DNA from: Candidatus Anaerofilum excrementigallinarum
Lineage (GTDB): Bacteria; Bacillota; Clostridia; Oscillospirales; Ruminococcaceae
Reading direction: 5' to 3'
Assembly: GCA_019115305.1 (NCBI GenBank)
Contig: DXDW01000010.1
Coordinates: forward strand, 1-48,069
Length of the DNA: 48,069 nt
A program made the translations under genes and the position numbers. This document shows, piece after piece, positions 9,554-21,596 of the stretch. The notes beneath the pieces were generated by a model that made no database searches, was not told the origin of the DNA, and was given only the letters and a program-made list of their open reading frames with translations. The stretch's first letter is position 1; the number at the start of each line of letters is the position of its first letter.

Positions 9554-9628
9554 TAGCCATCTTATACAAAATTTTCGCGAAAAGCAATTCTATTTTGTAC
9601 TCATAGCCATGTTAGACAAGATTTTCGC
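9552..9628. repeat. Two imperfect 27-bp direct repeats 50 bp apart
   Basis: CATAGCCATcTTAtACAAaATTTTCGC (9552-9578) and CATAGCCATgTTAgACAAgATTTTCGC (9602-9628), 24/27 identical. Confidence 0.75.
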
Positions 9629-9653
9629 ATTGATCTTGTGCAAGCTGCGGGGA

Positions 9654-10988
9654 TCAGTAGCCGTATCGGCGGCGTTTGACCAGCAGGAAAATCCCCGCCA
9701 GCACCACCGCCATGACCTCGGCCACCACGATGGACCACCAGATGCCCTGGATGCCCAGCAGCCGCGGCAGCAGCTGCACCGCCGCCACCTGGAACACCAA
9801 GGTGCGCAGAAAAGAGATGATGGCCGAGGTGACGCCGTCGTTGAGGGCGGTGAAGAAGCCGGACCCGAAGATGGCAAAGCCCATGAACAGAAAAGACAAG
9901 GCAAAGATGCGGAAGCCGTTCACCGTGAGCTCCAGCAGCCCGGCGTCGTAGCCCACAAACAGCCGGGCCAGCGGCACCGCCAACAGCTGGGCCGCCGCCA
10001 CCATGAGCAGACCGAACAGGCCGATCATTCCCAGGCTTTTGTGCAGCAGGCCGTGGAGTTCGGCGCAGTTGCGGGCGCCGTCGTGGTAGCCCACAATGGG
10101 GGCGGTGCCGATGGAATAACCGATAAAGGCGGCGGAAAAGACCATGCTCACATACAGCATCACCCCATAGGCGGCCACACCGTCCTCCCCGGCGTAGGCC
10201 AGCAGCTGGATGTTGTACAGCATACCCACCAGATTCATGGAAACATTGCTCATAAACTCCGAGGAGCCGTTGACGCAGGCCTGCAGAATGGCCCGCAGGT
10301 CCATGCTGGTTTTCTGCAGCCGCAAAATGCTGCTGTTTTTGCGGAAAAAGTAAAACAGCGGCACCACGCCTCCCACCACCTGGCTCATGGCGGTGGCCAC
10401 CGCCGCTCCGGCCAGCTTATAGGGCCCGGGCAGCAGCATCACCAGCACGGCGTCCAGCACCATGTTGGTAAGGCCGGAGGAGACGGTCACCGCCAGGCCC
10501 AGATGGGGCTTTTCGGCGGTGACGAAAAAGCTCTGGAACAGCAGCTGGCAGACGTAAAAAGGCAGCGCCACCAGAATAATGCGGGCATACACCACGCAGT
10601 TTTCCAGCAACTCCCCCTGGGCCCCCAGCAAAATGGAAATGGGGCGGATAAAGATAAAGCCCAGCACCGCGATGATCACGCCCAGCCCGAAGGCCACATA
10701 GACAAAGAGGGAAAAATACCGGTTGGCCCGCTCACTGTCTCCCTCGCCGAAGGCCTTGGCCACAATGGCGGTGCCGCCGGTGCCGAACATAAAGCCCACG
10801 GTGGCCACGATCATGAGAAAGGGAATGATGAGGTTCACCGCCGCAAAGGGGGTCTTGCCCGCAAAATTGGAGACAAAAAAGCCATCCACCACCCCGTAGA
10901 TGGAGGTGAACACCATCATGACGATGGAAGGCAGGGTAAACCGGATGAGTCTTTTGTAGGTGAAATGATCGGACAGCTGAATTTTCAT
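9654..10988 (-). CDS. MATE family efflux transporter
   Basis: 12-TM pattern; LPSIVMMVFTSIYGVVDGFFVSNFAG..AAVNLIIPFLM, GTGGTAIVAKAFGEGD. Confidence 0.93.
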   Translation of the reverse strand: MKIQLSDHFTYKRLIRFTLPSIVMMVFTSIYGVVDGFFVSNFAGKTPFAAVNLIIPFLMIVATVGFMFGTGGTAIVAKAFGEGDSERANRYFSLFVYVAFGLGVIIAVLGFIFIRPISILLGAQGELLENCVVYARIILVALPFYVCQLLFQSFFVTAEKPHLGLAVTVSSGLTNMVLDAVLVMLLPGPYKLAGAAVATAMSQVVGGVVPLFYFFRKNSSILRLQKTSMDLRAILQACVNGSSEFMSNVSMNLVGMLYNIQLLAYAGEDGVAAYGVMLYVSMVFSAAFIGYSIGTAPIVGYHDGARNCAELHGLLHKSLGMIGLFGLLMVAAAQLLAVPLARLFVGYDAGLLELTVNGFRIFALSFLFMGFAIFGSGFFTALNDGVTSAIISFLRTLVFQVAAVQLLPRLLGIQGIWWSIVVAEVMAVVLAGIFLLVKRRRYGY

Positions 10989-11605
10989 GGTCTCCTCCCA
11001 AACCAGTCCAGGGCAAACCGGCCCACAGCCGGCGCCAGATCTTTGATATTCCAGTCGGTGGTATTTACGATGAGATGGTAGGCGTCCCGCCGGCCCCACT
11101 CCGAGCCGGACAGCAGCATCCGGGTCTGGGCCCGCACCCGGTCCACCTGCTTCATTTTTCGCAGCAGCTCTTTGGGGGAGAGATTTTCTCCCTCCGGCGC
11201 CCGTCCCTGGCAGCGCTCCAGCTTTGCCTGGGTATCGGCGCAGACAAACAGCTTGAAGGGCTGCCGGCTTTCCAGCAGCACGTCGGCGTTGCGGCCCACG
11301 ATGACGCAGTCCTTGCCCAGAGCCGCGATCTGCTCGATGACCTTTTTCTGCTCCAGCAGCAGCCGCACGTCCCCGGCCTGCAGCCGCGCCGCCGAGTGCA
11401 GCGTGGTGCGGAAGCTGACCGAAAAGTTCTGCCAGCCGTGGTTGCTGAGGGCATTTTCCACATAGCCCTCCTCCAGGCCGCTGCCCTTGGCAACGGCGGC
11501 GATGATCTCGCTGTCGTAGTAGTCAAAGCCGGTCTCGTCGGCCAGCCGCTTGCCCAGTTCCCGGCCGCCGCTGCCGAACTCCCGGCTGATGGTGATGATC
11601 CGCAT
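10985..11605 (-). CDS. Cytidylate kinase-like family protein
   Basis: MRIITISREFGSGGRELGKRLADETGFDYYDSEII; VGRNADVLL; 4-bp overlap with the MATE gene. Confidence 0.88.
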   Translation of the reverse strand: MRIITISREFGSGGRELGKRLADETGFDYYDSEIIAAVAKGSGLEEGYVENALSNHGWQNFSVSFRTTLHSAARLQAGDVRLLLEQKKVIEQIAALGKDCVIVGRNADVLLESRQPFKLFVCADTQAKLERCQGRAPEGENLSPKELLRKMKQVDRVRAQTRMLLSGSEWGRRDAYHLIVNTTDWNIKDLAPAVGRFALDWFGRRP

Positions 11606-11624
11606 ACAGCATGCTCCCCTTTCC

Positions 11625-12062
11625 TTACAGCTCTTCCAGCGTCTGCCGGAATGCCTCGTTGTATTTGGCCATCAAACGGATGTGCTCGTCCATCTCCTCA
11701 TCGCTCCAGCTTGCAAACAGGGCGCACTCGGCCCGGTAGAGCCGGCCGGCGGTGCGGTCCACATATTCCTTGCCTTCTTCGGTTAGGATCACCCGCTTGC
11801 CCCGGCCACTGCCGGATTCCACCCGCAGCACCCCCTGTTCCTCCAGCCGGCGCAGAGCCGAGTTCACCGTCTGCTTGCTGATGCCCGATTCCTTGTACAC
11901 ACAGCTCAGGGGGCAGTCCTCCTCCCCGTGGTCGTAGATGGTGTAGAGCACCCGCATGGTGCTGTCGGCAATGCCCATCCGCAGGGACGCCTGGTGGTAC
12001 AGCCACTCGATCTCGGCGGTGAGATAGTTGATTCGATGCAGTTTTTCCGATGTCTTTTCCAT
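11625..12062 (-). CDS. MarR-family transcriptional regulator
   Basis: wHTH: YKESGISKQTVNSALRRLEEQGVLRVESGSGRGKRVILTEEGKEYV. Confidence 0.88.
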   Translation of the reverse strand: MEKTSEKLHRINYLTAEIEWLYHQASLRMGIADSTMRVLYTIYDHGEEDCPLSCVYKESGISKQTVNSALRRLEEQGVLRVESGSGRGKRVILTEEGKEYVDRTAGRLYRAECALFASWSDEEMDEHIRLMAKYNEAFRQTLEEL

Positions 12063-12078
12063 GGTTTCCCTCCCGACA

Positions 12079-12136
12079 AGTACGAAATCGTACTTTCTTC
12101 AGCAGAGAGTATAGTACGAAATCGTACTTTTGTCAA
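12079..12136 (-). promoter_or_regulatory. MarR operon promoter with two identical palindromic operators
   Basis: TTGACA (12131-12136) - 17 bp - TATACT (12108-12113); GTACGAAATCGTAC at 12080-12093 and 12114-12127. Confidence 0.85.
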
Positions 12137-12300
12137 CAGGTGAGCTGCTTTTTGTATCCGGGGCCCTCAAAAGGCAGGGTTGCGGCGGCAAGGGTGGGCC
12201 AAATATCTCAAAAGTTTAAAATTCTGTATATTCTATGGTGATTTGCCGGCGTTTGCTGTATAATATTGTTTGATACGCGCGGCATACCAGCGCCGCGGGA

Positions 12301-13455
12301 ATGGAGGATACAATTTTGAAAAAGCAAATCTGCAAGGCGGTTTCCCTGGCAGCCTGCCTGGGCATCGCCGTTTCTCTGGCCGGCTGCAGCGCGGCCGCTG
12401 ACCCCAAAGCCGACGGCGCGTTTGTGTCGGTGGGCGGCACCCCCGTCTCCTACGACGAATTCCGCTACTACTTCCTCAGCACCAAGGACATGATGAGCCA
12501 GTCGTCCGACAGCGATTCCAGCGCCACCAACCTGGACCTGCCCAGCCTGCTGACCCAGGTGGAGAGCAACCTGCAGAACGACCACGGCCTGGACGCCTGG
12601 GCCTCCTCTGTGGGCGTGGAGCTCACCGACGAGGACAAGGCCGAGCTGGACTCCTTCACCGAGTATATGGTCCAGATGGCCGGCGGCGAGGACGCCTTTG
12701 CCGACTGGCTGGGCGGCATCTACTGCACCCCCGACCTCTACCGCAGCCTGAACGAAAAGCAGATTCTGCAGCAGAAGGCTCTGGAAAAGTGGTTCAACGA
12801 CAACTACGCCCAGTCGGTGGTGGACTCCTTCGAGGGCAACACCGACTATGTCCATGTGCAGCATGTGCTGATCGCCTTTGAGGACACCGCCGAGGGCGCC
12901 GACCACTCCGCCGAACTGGCCACCGCCAACGAGGTGTACCAGAAGGCCGTCGCCGGCGAGGATTTCGAGAGCCTGATCGAGGAGTACAACGAGGACCCCG
13001 GCCAGGCCAATGACATGCACGGCTATATGTTCACCGCCGATGACAGCTATGTGCAGGAGTTCAAGGACGCTTCCTTTGCTCTGGAAGAGGGCGGCATCAG
13101 CGAGCCGGTGGAAACCAGCTACGGCTACCACATCATCAAGCGCCTGCCCATCGACCTGGACTATGTCCGGGAGAACGCCATGAACCTGGCTCCCGAGGAT
13201 GTTCTCACCCAGGCCCAGGAGGCCCTGCAGGCCGATCTGGACAGCCGCATCGCCGAGATGACCATCACCCAGGGCGACTGCTACGACAAGCTGACCATCG
13301 ACTACTTCGACGACACCATCCCCACCCCCTCCCCTGCGCCTTCCTCTGACAGCGCCAGCGCCTCCCAGCCTGACAGCGCTGCCCAGTCGGACAGCACCGC
13401 CGCTTCGGATGACAGCGCCGCAGCCGACGCCTCCTCCGCCAGCAGCGCCGAATAA
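12301..13455 (+). CDS. Parvulin-type peptidylprolyl isomerase / PrsA-like foldase lipoprotein
   Basis: Lipobox LAGCS; PpiC domain VHVQHVLIAFEDTAEG...FESLIEEYNEDPG...PVETSYGYHIIKRL; Ser/Asp/Ala-rich tail. Confidence 0.88.
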   Translation: MEDTILKKQICKAVSLAACLGIAVSLAGCSAAADPKADGAFVSVGGTPVSYDEFRYYFLSTKDMMSQSSDSDSSATNLDLPSLLTQVESNLQNDHGLDAWASSVGVELTDEDKAELDSFTEYMVQMAGGEDAFADWLGGIYCTPDLYRSLNEKQILQQKALEKWFNDNYAQSVVDSFEGNTDYVHVQHVLIAFEDTAEGADHSAELATANEVYQKAVAGEDFESLIEEYNEDPGQANDMHGYMFTADDSYVQEFKDASFALEEGGISEPVETSYGYHIIKRLPIDLDYVRENAMNLAPEDVLTQAQEALQADLDSRIAEMTITQGDCYDKLTIDYFDDTIPTPSPAPSSDSASASQPDSAAQSDSTAASDDSAAADASSASSAE

Positions 13456-13471
13456 TTTTCTGTCTGCACCG

Positions 13472-13504
13472 CCCCCGGTTCCCACCAGGACCGGGGGCTT
13501 TGTC
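13472..13504 (+). terminator. Intrinsic terminator after the foldase gene
   Basis: CCCCCGGT...ACCGGGGG then CTTTGT. Confidence 0.6.
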
Positions 13505-13520
13505 ATGCCAAAAAAGGCAC

Positions 13521-13565
13521 AAAAAACTCCCCCAGGGGCACAGAGCCCTTTGGGGGAGTTTTTTC
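13521..13565. terminator. Bidirectional terminator
   Basis: AAAAAACTCCCCCAggggcacagagcccttTGGGGGAGTTTTTT. Confidence 0.85.
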
Positions 13566-13580
13566 GTATGGAATGCCGTA

Positions 13581-14753
13581 TCAGAAATACTGGCGGATCT
13601 GGAAGTCGTGCTTTTGCACCTGGCCCTCCACCAGCTCGCCCTTTTCGTTCCAGGACACGGGAATGGCGGTGTTGCGGGTGAGCCGCAGCATCTCGTCCAG
13701 CCGCTTTTTGTCCTCGTCGGTGTAGAGGATGTAGGACACGCCCTCCTTGCCGGCCCGGCCGGTGCGGCCGATGCGGTGGGTATAGTACTCGTTGGAGGGG
13801 GGCAGATCGTAGTTGAACACCGCGTCCACGTCCTCCACGTCGATGCCCCGGGCGGCCACGTCGGTGGCCACCAGCACCGCCAGCTTGCCTTCCCGGAAGC
13901 TGGCCATGATCTTGTTGCGGTCGGCCTGGGAGAGGTCGCCGTGGAGGCAGTCCACCACAAAGCCGCAGCGGGCCAGCTGGTTGGTGAGCATGGCGGTGGT
14001 GTAGCGGGTGTTGCAGAACACCATCACCCGCTTGTAGTCCTTTTTGATGATAAGGTCGGTGAGGTCGGCCAGCTTGTTGCGGCCGGTGGTGTGCAGCTGG
14101 TACTGGGTGATCTTGGGGGCGCTGGCCTTGACAGGCTGCACCGTGATCTCCTCGGCGTCCCGCTGGTAGAGCCAGCCGATGTCCATGACCTCCCGGCTGA
14201 TGGTGGCGCTGAACATGGCCAGGGTCTTGCGGGCCTTCATGCTGTCGATGATCTTGCGCACATCCTTGTAAAAGCCCATGTCCAGCATCTCGTCGGCCTC
14301 GTCCAGCACCACGGTGGTGACGTGGCGGATGTCGATGGTGCGGTGCTGCATGTGGTCCATAAGGCGGCCGGGAGTGGCCACCACGATCTGGCAGCCCTTT
14401 TTCAGCTGCTCGGTCTGCCGGGCCATGTTGGCGCCGCCGTAGACGCAGGCGATGCGCACATCGGGCAGAAAATGGGCCAGGTCCCGCAGGTCCTGGGCGA
14501 TCTGCTGGGCCAGCTCCCGGGTGGGGGCCAGAATCACCGCCTGGGGCCAGGCGGCGGTGCGGTCCAGCTTTTCGATCACCGGGATGCCAAAGGCACAGGT
14601 CTTGCCGGTGCCGGTGGGGGCCTTGGCGATGATGTCCTTGCCGGCCTGCATCACGGGGATGGCCTTTTCCTGCACCTCGGTCATCTGGGTGAAGCCCATC
14701 CGCTCCACCGCCTGCAGGATTTCGGGCAATGTATTCAGATCCTGATAAAGCAT
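13581..14753 (-). CDS. DEAD/DEAH-box RNA helicase
   Basis: APTGTGKT, PTRELAQQIA, VLDEADEMLDMGF, SATIS, HRIGRTGRAG. Confidence 0.94.
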   Translation of the reverse strand: MLYQDLNTLPEILQAVERMGFTQMTEVQEKAIPVMQAGKDIIAKAPTGTGKTCAFGIPVIEKLDRTAAWPQAVILAPTRELAQQIAQDLRDLAHFLPDVRIACVYGGANMARQTEQLKKGCQIVVATPGRLMDHMQHRTIDIRHVTTVVLDEADEMLDMGFYKDVRKIIDSMKARKTLAMFSATISREVMDIGWLYQRDAEEITVQPVKASAPKITQYQLHTTGRNKLADLTDLIIKKDYKRVMVFCNTRYTTAMLTNQLARCGFVVDCLHGDLSQADRNKIMASFREGKLAVLVATDVAARGIDVEDVDAVFNYDLPPSNEYYTHRIGRTGRAGKEGVSYILYTDEDKKRLDEMLRLTRNTAIPVSWNEKGELVEGQVQKHDFQIRQYF

Positions 14754-14849
14754 AGGGATACTCTCCTGTTTTGGAAGGCCGGCAGCCGGGCTGCGGCCGG
14801 AATGATTCACAGATACACACCCCGCCCAAAGGGGCGGACAGCTGGATAT

Positions 14850-14878
14850 ATCATACCATATTCTGCCATAAAATGCAA
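14850..14878 (-). promoter_or_regulatory. Predicted helicase promoter
   Basis: TTGCAT - 17 bp - TATGAT on the minus strand; about 90-nt 5' UTR. Confidence 0.55.
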
Positions 14879-14912
14879 AAAAGCCCGGCAGACAGCTGGC
14901 TGTCTGCCGGGC
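14877..14912 (-). terminator. Intrinsic terminator after the HU gene
   Basis: GCCCGGCAGACAG-CCAG-CTGTCTGCCGGGC then T run on the minus strand. Confidence 0.85.
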
Positions 14913-14924
14913 AGGCTGGATCTT

Positions 14925-15206
14925 TTAGTCTTTGCAGCCCAGCTTGCTTTTCAAAATGCCGCTGGCTTTAAAGCCGGGAATCGCTGTGGGCTCGAGCTGG
15001 GAGGACACCTTGGTCTTGGGATTGGTGAAGGATTTGGTTTTGCGGGCCCGCATCTCAAAGCGTCCGAATCCCGCGATGGTCACCTTCTCTCCCTGCTTCA
15101 GGCTCTCGGCAATGCTGTCGAACAAACCGTTCATCACCAGCTCCACCTGTGCCTCGGGCAGCCCCGTGTCGTGCGAAACCTTTGTAATAAGCTGAGACCT
15201 GGTCAT
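14925..15206 (-). CDS. HU-family DNA-binding protein
   Basis: MTRSQLITKVSHDTGLPEAQVELVMNGLFDSIAESLKQGEKVTIAGFGRFEMRARKTK. Confidence 0.92.
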   Translation of the reverse strand: MTRSQLITKVSHDTGLPEAQVELVMNGLFDSIAESLKQGEKVTIAGFGRFEMRARKTKSFTNPKTKVSSQLEPTAIPGFKASGILKSKLGCKD

Positions 15207-15347
15207 ACATCGACCCTCCTGATTTTCTTGTATTTGTTCCGGGTCAGCTCTCCCGTTCCGGGTGGTTTTAGGGCCGGAACGGGAATATGTTCCTTGTTCG
15301 GTACATACATCGAAACCCCTTAGGAAACATTCCCTTCTTTGCCTTTT

Positions 15348-15376
15348 ATTATAGCCTTTTATGAAAAAAGATGCAA
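15348..15376 (-). promoter_or_regulatory. Predicted HU promoter
   Basis: TTGCAT - 17 bp - TATAAT on the minus strand. Confidence 0.65.
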
Positions 15377-15640
15377 CTATACTACATATTTTTCGGGCAC
15401 AAAATCTGCTTTTTTCACACTTTGTGAAATGCGGCTTTTGCAAAAAGAACGACTATGCGAGAATTTGCGATTCAATGTCCTGTTTTTCGCCCATAAGCCC
15501 CCCTAAAATGGCATTGCGCCGGGAGGCAGATCCGGGTCTGTATGCCCTTTTTTGCCCTCTTTTTTCCGGCCTTGGCCCCGGGAAATGGGAAAAGGGAAAA
15601 ATCCATGGAAAAAGCATAAAAAATCACATAGTGTCGCAAT

Positions 15641-15687
15641 AAAGCCGAAAAGCGGCCGGTACCCCCCCCCCAGAGGAAACCGGCCGC
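15641..15687 (-). terminator. Terminator of the pyr-car operon with a G10 tract in its loop
   Basis: GCGGCCGGT (15652-15660) / ACCGGCCGC (15679-15687) stem, loop carries a C10 (+)/G10 (-) homopolymer, then TTTTCGGCTTT. Confidence 0.65.
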
Positions 15688-15705
15688 CGCTGTTTTGGCT
15701 GTGGC

Positions 15706-18917
<3,212 letters not shown>

Positions 18918-18921
<4 letters not shown>

Positions 18922-20003
18922 TCCCCTTTCTTCTGTGCCATACGGCGGATGAATTCGTCAAACAGGTACTCCGCGTCCCGGGGGCCGCCGCTGGCCTCGG
19001 GGTGGAACTGGACGGTGAAGCAGTTCCAGGCGGTGTAGGCCACGCCCTCGCAGGTGCCGTCGTTGGCGTTCACATGGCTCACCTTGCCCATCTCGGCGGG
19101 CAGAGTGTCCCCCAGAACGGCATAGCCGTGGTTCTGGCTGGTGATGAGGGTGCGGTCGTGGGCCAGGTCGGTGACAGGCTGGTTGGCGCCGCGGTGGCCG
19201 AATTTCAGCTTACCGGTGGAAGCGCCGGCGGCCAGAGCCGACAGCTGGTGGCCCAGGCAGATGCCGAACACCGGCAGGCCCAGGGCCATGATGGAGCGCA
19301 GATTCTCGATGATCTGCACATTTTCGGCGGGGTCGCCGGGGCCGTTGGACAGCATCACGCCGTCCACGTCCATGGCCTTGATCTCCTCGGCGGTGGCAAA
19401 GGCGGGCAGCACGGTGACCTCACAGCCCCGCTTTACCAGACAGCGGACGATGTTGTTCTTGCAGCCGAAGTCCAGCAGGGCGACCTTGTACTTTTCGCCC
19501 TTGCCGTGGACGGTGGGCTCGGAGCAGGTCACGGCCTTGACGGCGTCCACAATGGAGTAGCTGCGGATCTGAGCCAGCAGCTCTTCCCGCTTTTCCTCGG
19601 AATATTCGGTGGTGATGGCGCCGTTCATAACGCCGTGGCTGCGCAGGATGCGGGTGAGCCGGCGGGTGTCGATGCCCTCGATGCCCACGATGTTCTGTTC
19701 CTTCAAAAATGCATCCAGCGTCTTTTCACACCGGAAATTGCTGGGGTACTGGCAGCTTTCCCGCACGATGTATCCCTTGGCCCAGATCCGGTCGCTCTCC
19801 TTGTCCTGGCTGTTCATGCCGTAGTTGCCGATGAGCGGGTAGGTCTGGGTGATCAGCTGACCGTAATAGCTGGGGTCGGTGAGGGTCTCTTCAAACCCCA
19901 CCATGCCGGTGGCAAACACCACCTCGCCAACGGTGGTGCCGGCTACGCCCAGGCTTTTGCCCTCAAACAGGGTGCCGTCGGCCAGCAGCAGATACGCCTT
20001 CAT
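18918..20003 (-). CDS. carA: Carbamoyl-phosphate synthase small subunit
   Basis: LLLADGTLFEGKSLG, GATase GICLGHQ, FHPEASGGPRD. Confidence 0.97.
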
Positions 20004-20041
20004 ACTTACGAATCCCTCTTTTCTCTCTTGGTGTCTGGTGC

Positions 20042-20635
20042 TCACAGGGTCTGCTTGGCCTGCTCTTTCATCTTGCGGCTGCCCAGGTGGATCAGGGGCA
20101 GCTTGCCCTCGGCGCAGATGGGGCACTCCTCAGGCAGGTAGTTGGGCAGGTCCAGCTTGGCCGCGCTGGCCAGGATGGGAATGGGAGAGGGGGCGTCGGC
20201 CTTGGTGCGGTCCACCACGCAGGTGATGCCCAGGCAGATGCCGCCGGCCTCCTCGATGACACGCTTGGTCTCCAGGCTGGAGATACCGGTGGTGACCACG
20301 TCCTCGGCGATGATGCACTTTTCGCCGGGCTGGATGGCAAAGCGCTTCAGGGTCATCACATTGTCCACCCGCTCGGTGAAGATGGCCCGCTTGCCCAGCT
20401 GCCGGGCCAGCTCATAGGCGTAGACGATGCCGCCCATAGCCGGGCCGACGATGACGTCCACATCGGTGTCCTTCAGCTGCTCGGCCACCCGCTCCATCAC
20501 CTCGGCGCACTTGTCGGGGTACTGCTGCAGGTAGGCCATCTGGCAGTAGGCGGAGGAATGACGGCCGGAGGAAAGTAGGAAATGGCCCTCCAGGAAGGCG
20601 TCGCACTCTTTCAATACTTCAATGGGATCACGCAT
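20042..20635 (-). CDS. pyrE: Orotate phosphoribosyltransferase
   Basis: LLSSGRHSSAYCQM, VIVGPAMGGIVYAYELARQLGKRAIFTER, IIAEDVVTTGISSLE. Confidence 0.95.
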   Translation of the reverse strand: MRDPIEVLKECDAFLEGHFLLSSGRHSSAYCQMAYLQQYPDKCAEVMERVAEQLKDTDVDVIVGPAMGGIVYAYELARQLGKRAIFTERVDNVMTLKRFAIQPGEKCIIAEDVVTTGISSLETKRVIEEAGGICLGITCVVDRTKADAPSPIPILASAAKLDLPNYLPEECPICAEGKLPLIHLGSRKMKEQAKQTL

Positions 20636-20690
20636 GGTTGTATCCTCCTTGTATAGTTATATATGTTATATACAAATTGTTGTATCGCAC

Positions 20691-21596
20691 TTACAGGCAG
20701 CAGCCCCGGATCTCATCCAGGGTCTTGACGCCGTTTTTGTCCATCCAGGCGGCGATCTCGTCGGTGATGCGCTGGCAGGCCTTGGGATCGGCAAAGTTGG
20801 CGGTGCCCACCTGCACGGCCACAGCGCCGGCCATGATGAACTCCAAAGCGTCCCGGCCGGTGGCGATGCCGCCCAGACCGATGACGGGGATGTTCACCGT
20901 CTTGCAGACCTGGTGCACCATGCGCAGAGCGATGGGACGGATGGCGGGGCCGGACAGACCGGCGTAGACGTTGGCAAACACCGGGCGGCGCTTTTCCAGG
21001 TCGATGGCCATGGCCTGGAAGGTGTTCACCAGGCTCAGGGCATCGGCGCCGGCGTCGGCGCAGGCGGCGGCCATCTCAGGAATGCTCTCGGCGTTGGGGC
21101 TCATCTTGACGATGAGGGGCTTTTTGCAGACTGCCCGCACCCGGCTGACCACCTCGTGGGCGCTGTCGGCCTTGACGCCGTAGGCGATGCCCCCGTGCTT
21201 GACGTTGGGGCAGGAGATGTTCAGCTCGATGAAGTCCACGGGGGTGTCGCCCAGCAGCTGCGCGCCCTCCTCGTAGTCCTCGATGGCGCCGCCGCCCAGG
21301 TTGGCGAAGATGGCGGTGCCCAGAGTCTGCATCTCGGGCAGCTCGTTTTCAATGAAGTGCCGCACGCCGGGATTCTGCAGGCCGATGGAGTTGATGAGGC
21401 CGCTGGGGGTCTCCCACAGACGCTCGCCCTGGTTGCCGGGCTTGCCGTTGAGGGTGAGACCCTTGCTGCAGACGCCGCCCAGACGGCTGCAGTCGATCAT
21501 GTCGGCGTATTCCACGCCGTAGCCGAAGGTGCCGGAGGCGCCGATCACCGGGCCGTTGAGGGTCTTGCCCAGCAGATTTACCCGCAGATCAGCCAT
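20691..21596 (-). CDS. pyrD: Dihydroorotate dehydrogenase, class 1B catalytic subunit
   Basis: [16 protein letters not shown]-like start, [43 protein letters not shown]. Confidence 0.95.
   Translation of the reverse strand: MADLRVNLLGKTLNGPVIGASGTFGYGVEYADMIDCSRLGGVCSKGLTLNGKPGNQGERLWETPSGLINSIGLQNPGVRHFIENELPEMQTLGTAIFANLGGGAIEDYEEGAQLLGDTPVDFIELNISCPNVKHGGIAYGVKADSAHEVVSRVRAVCKKPLIVKMSPNAESIPEMAAACADAGADALSLVNTFQAMAIDLEKRRPVFANVYAGLSGPAIRPIALRMVHQVCKTVNIPVIGLGGIATGRDALEFIMAGAVAVQVGTANFADPKACQRITDEIAAWMDKNGVKTLDEIRGCCL

Noticed and set aside
12208-14829. 873-aa minus-strand ORF spanning the helicase and foldase
   Set aside because: Out-of-frame to the helicase CDS and antisense to the PrsA-like gene; repetitive Gly/Arg/His translation
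15480-15610. Possible small RNA (6S-like) in the HU-carB gap
   Set aside because: Hairpins around GGCAGATCCGGGTCTG are weak and I cannot match any known RNA consensus by eye; needs cmscan or RNA-seq
15361-15642. 93-aa plus-strand ORF in the HU-carB intergenic region
   Set aside because: No domain, no clear SD, overlaps the HU promoter and carB terminator; more likely noncoding
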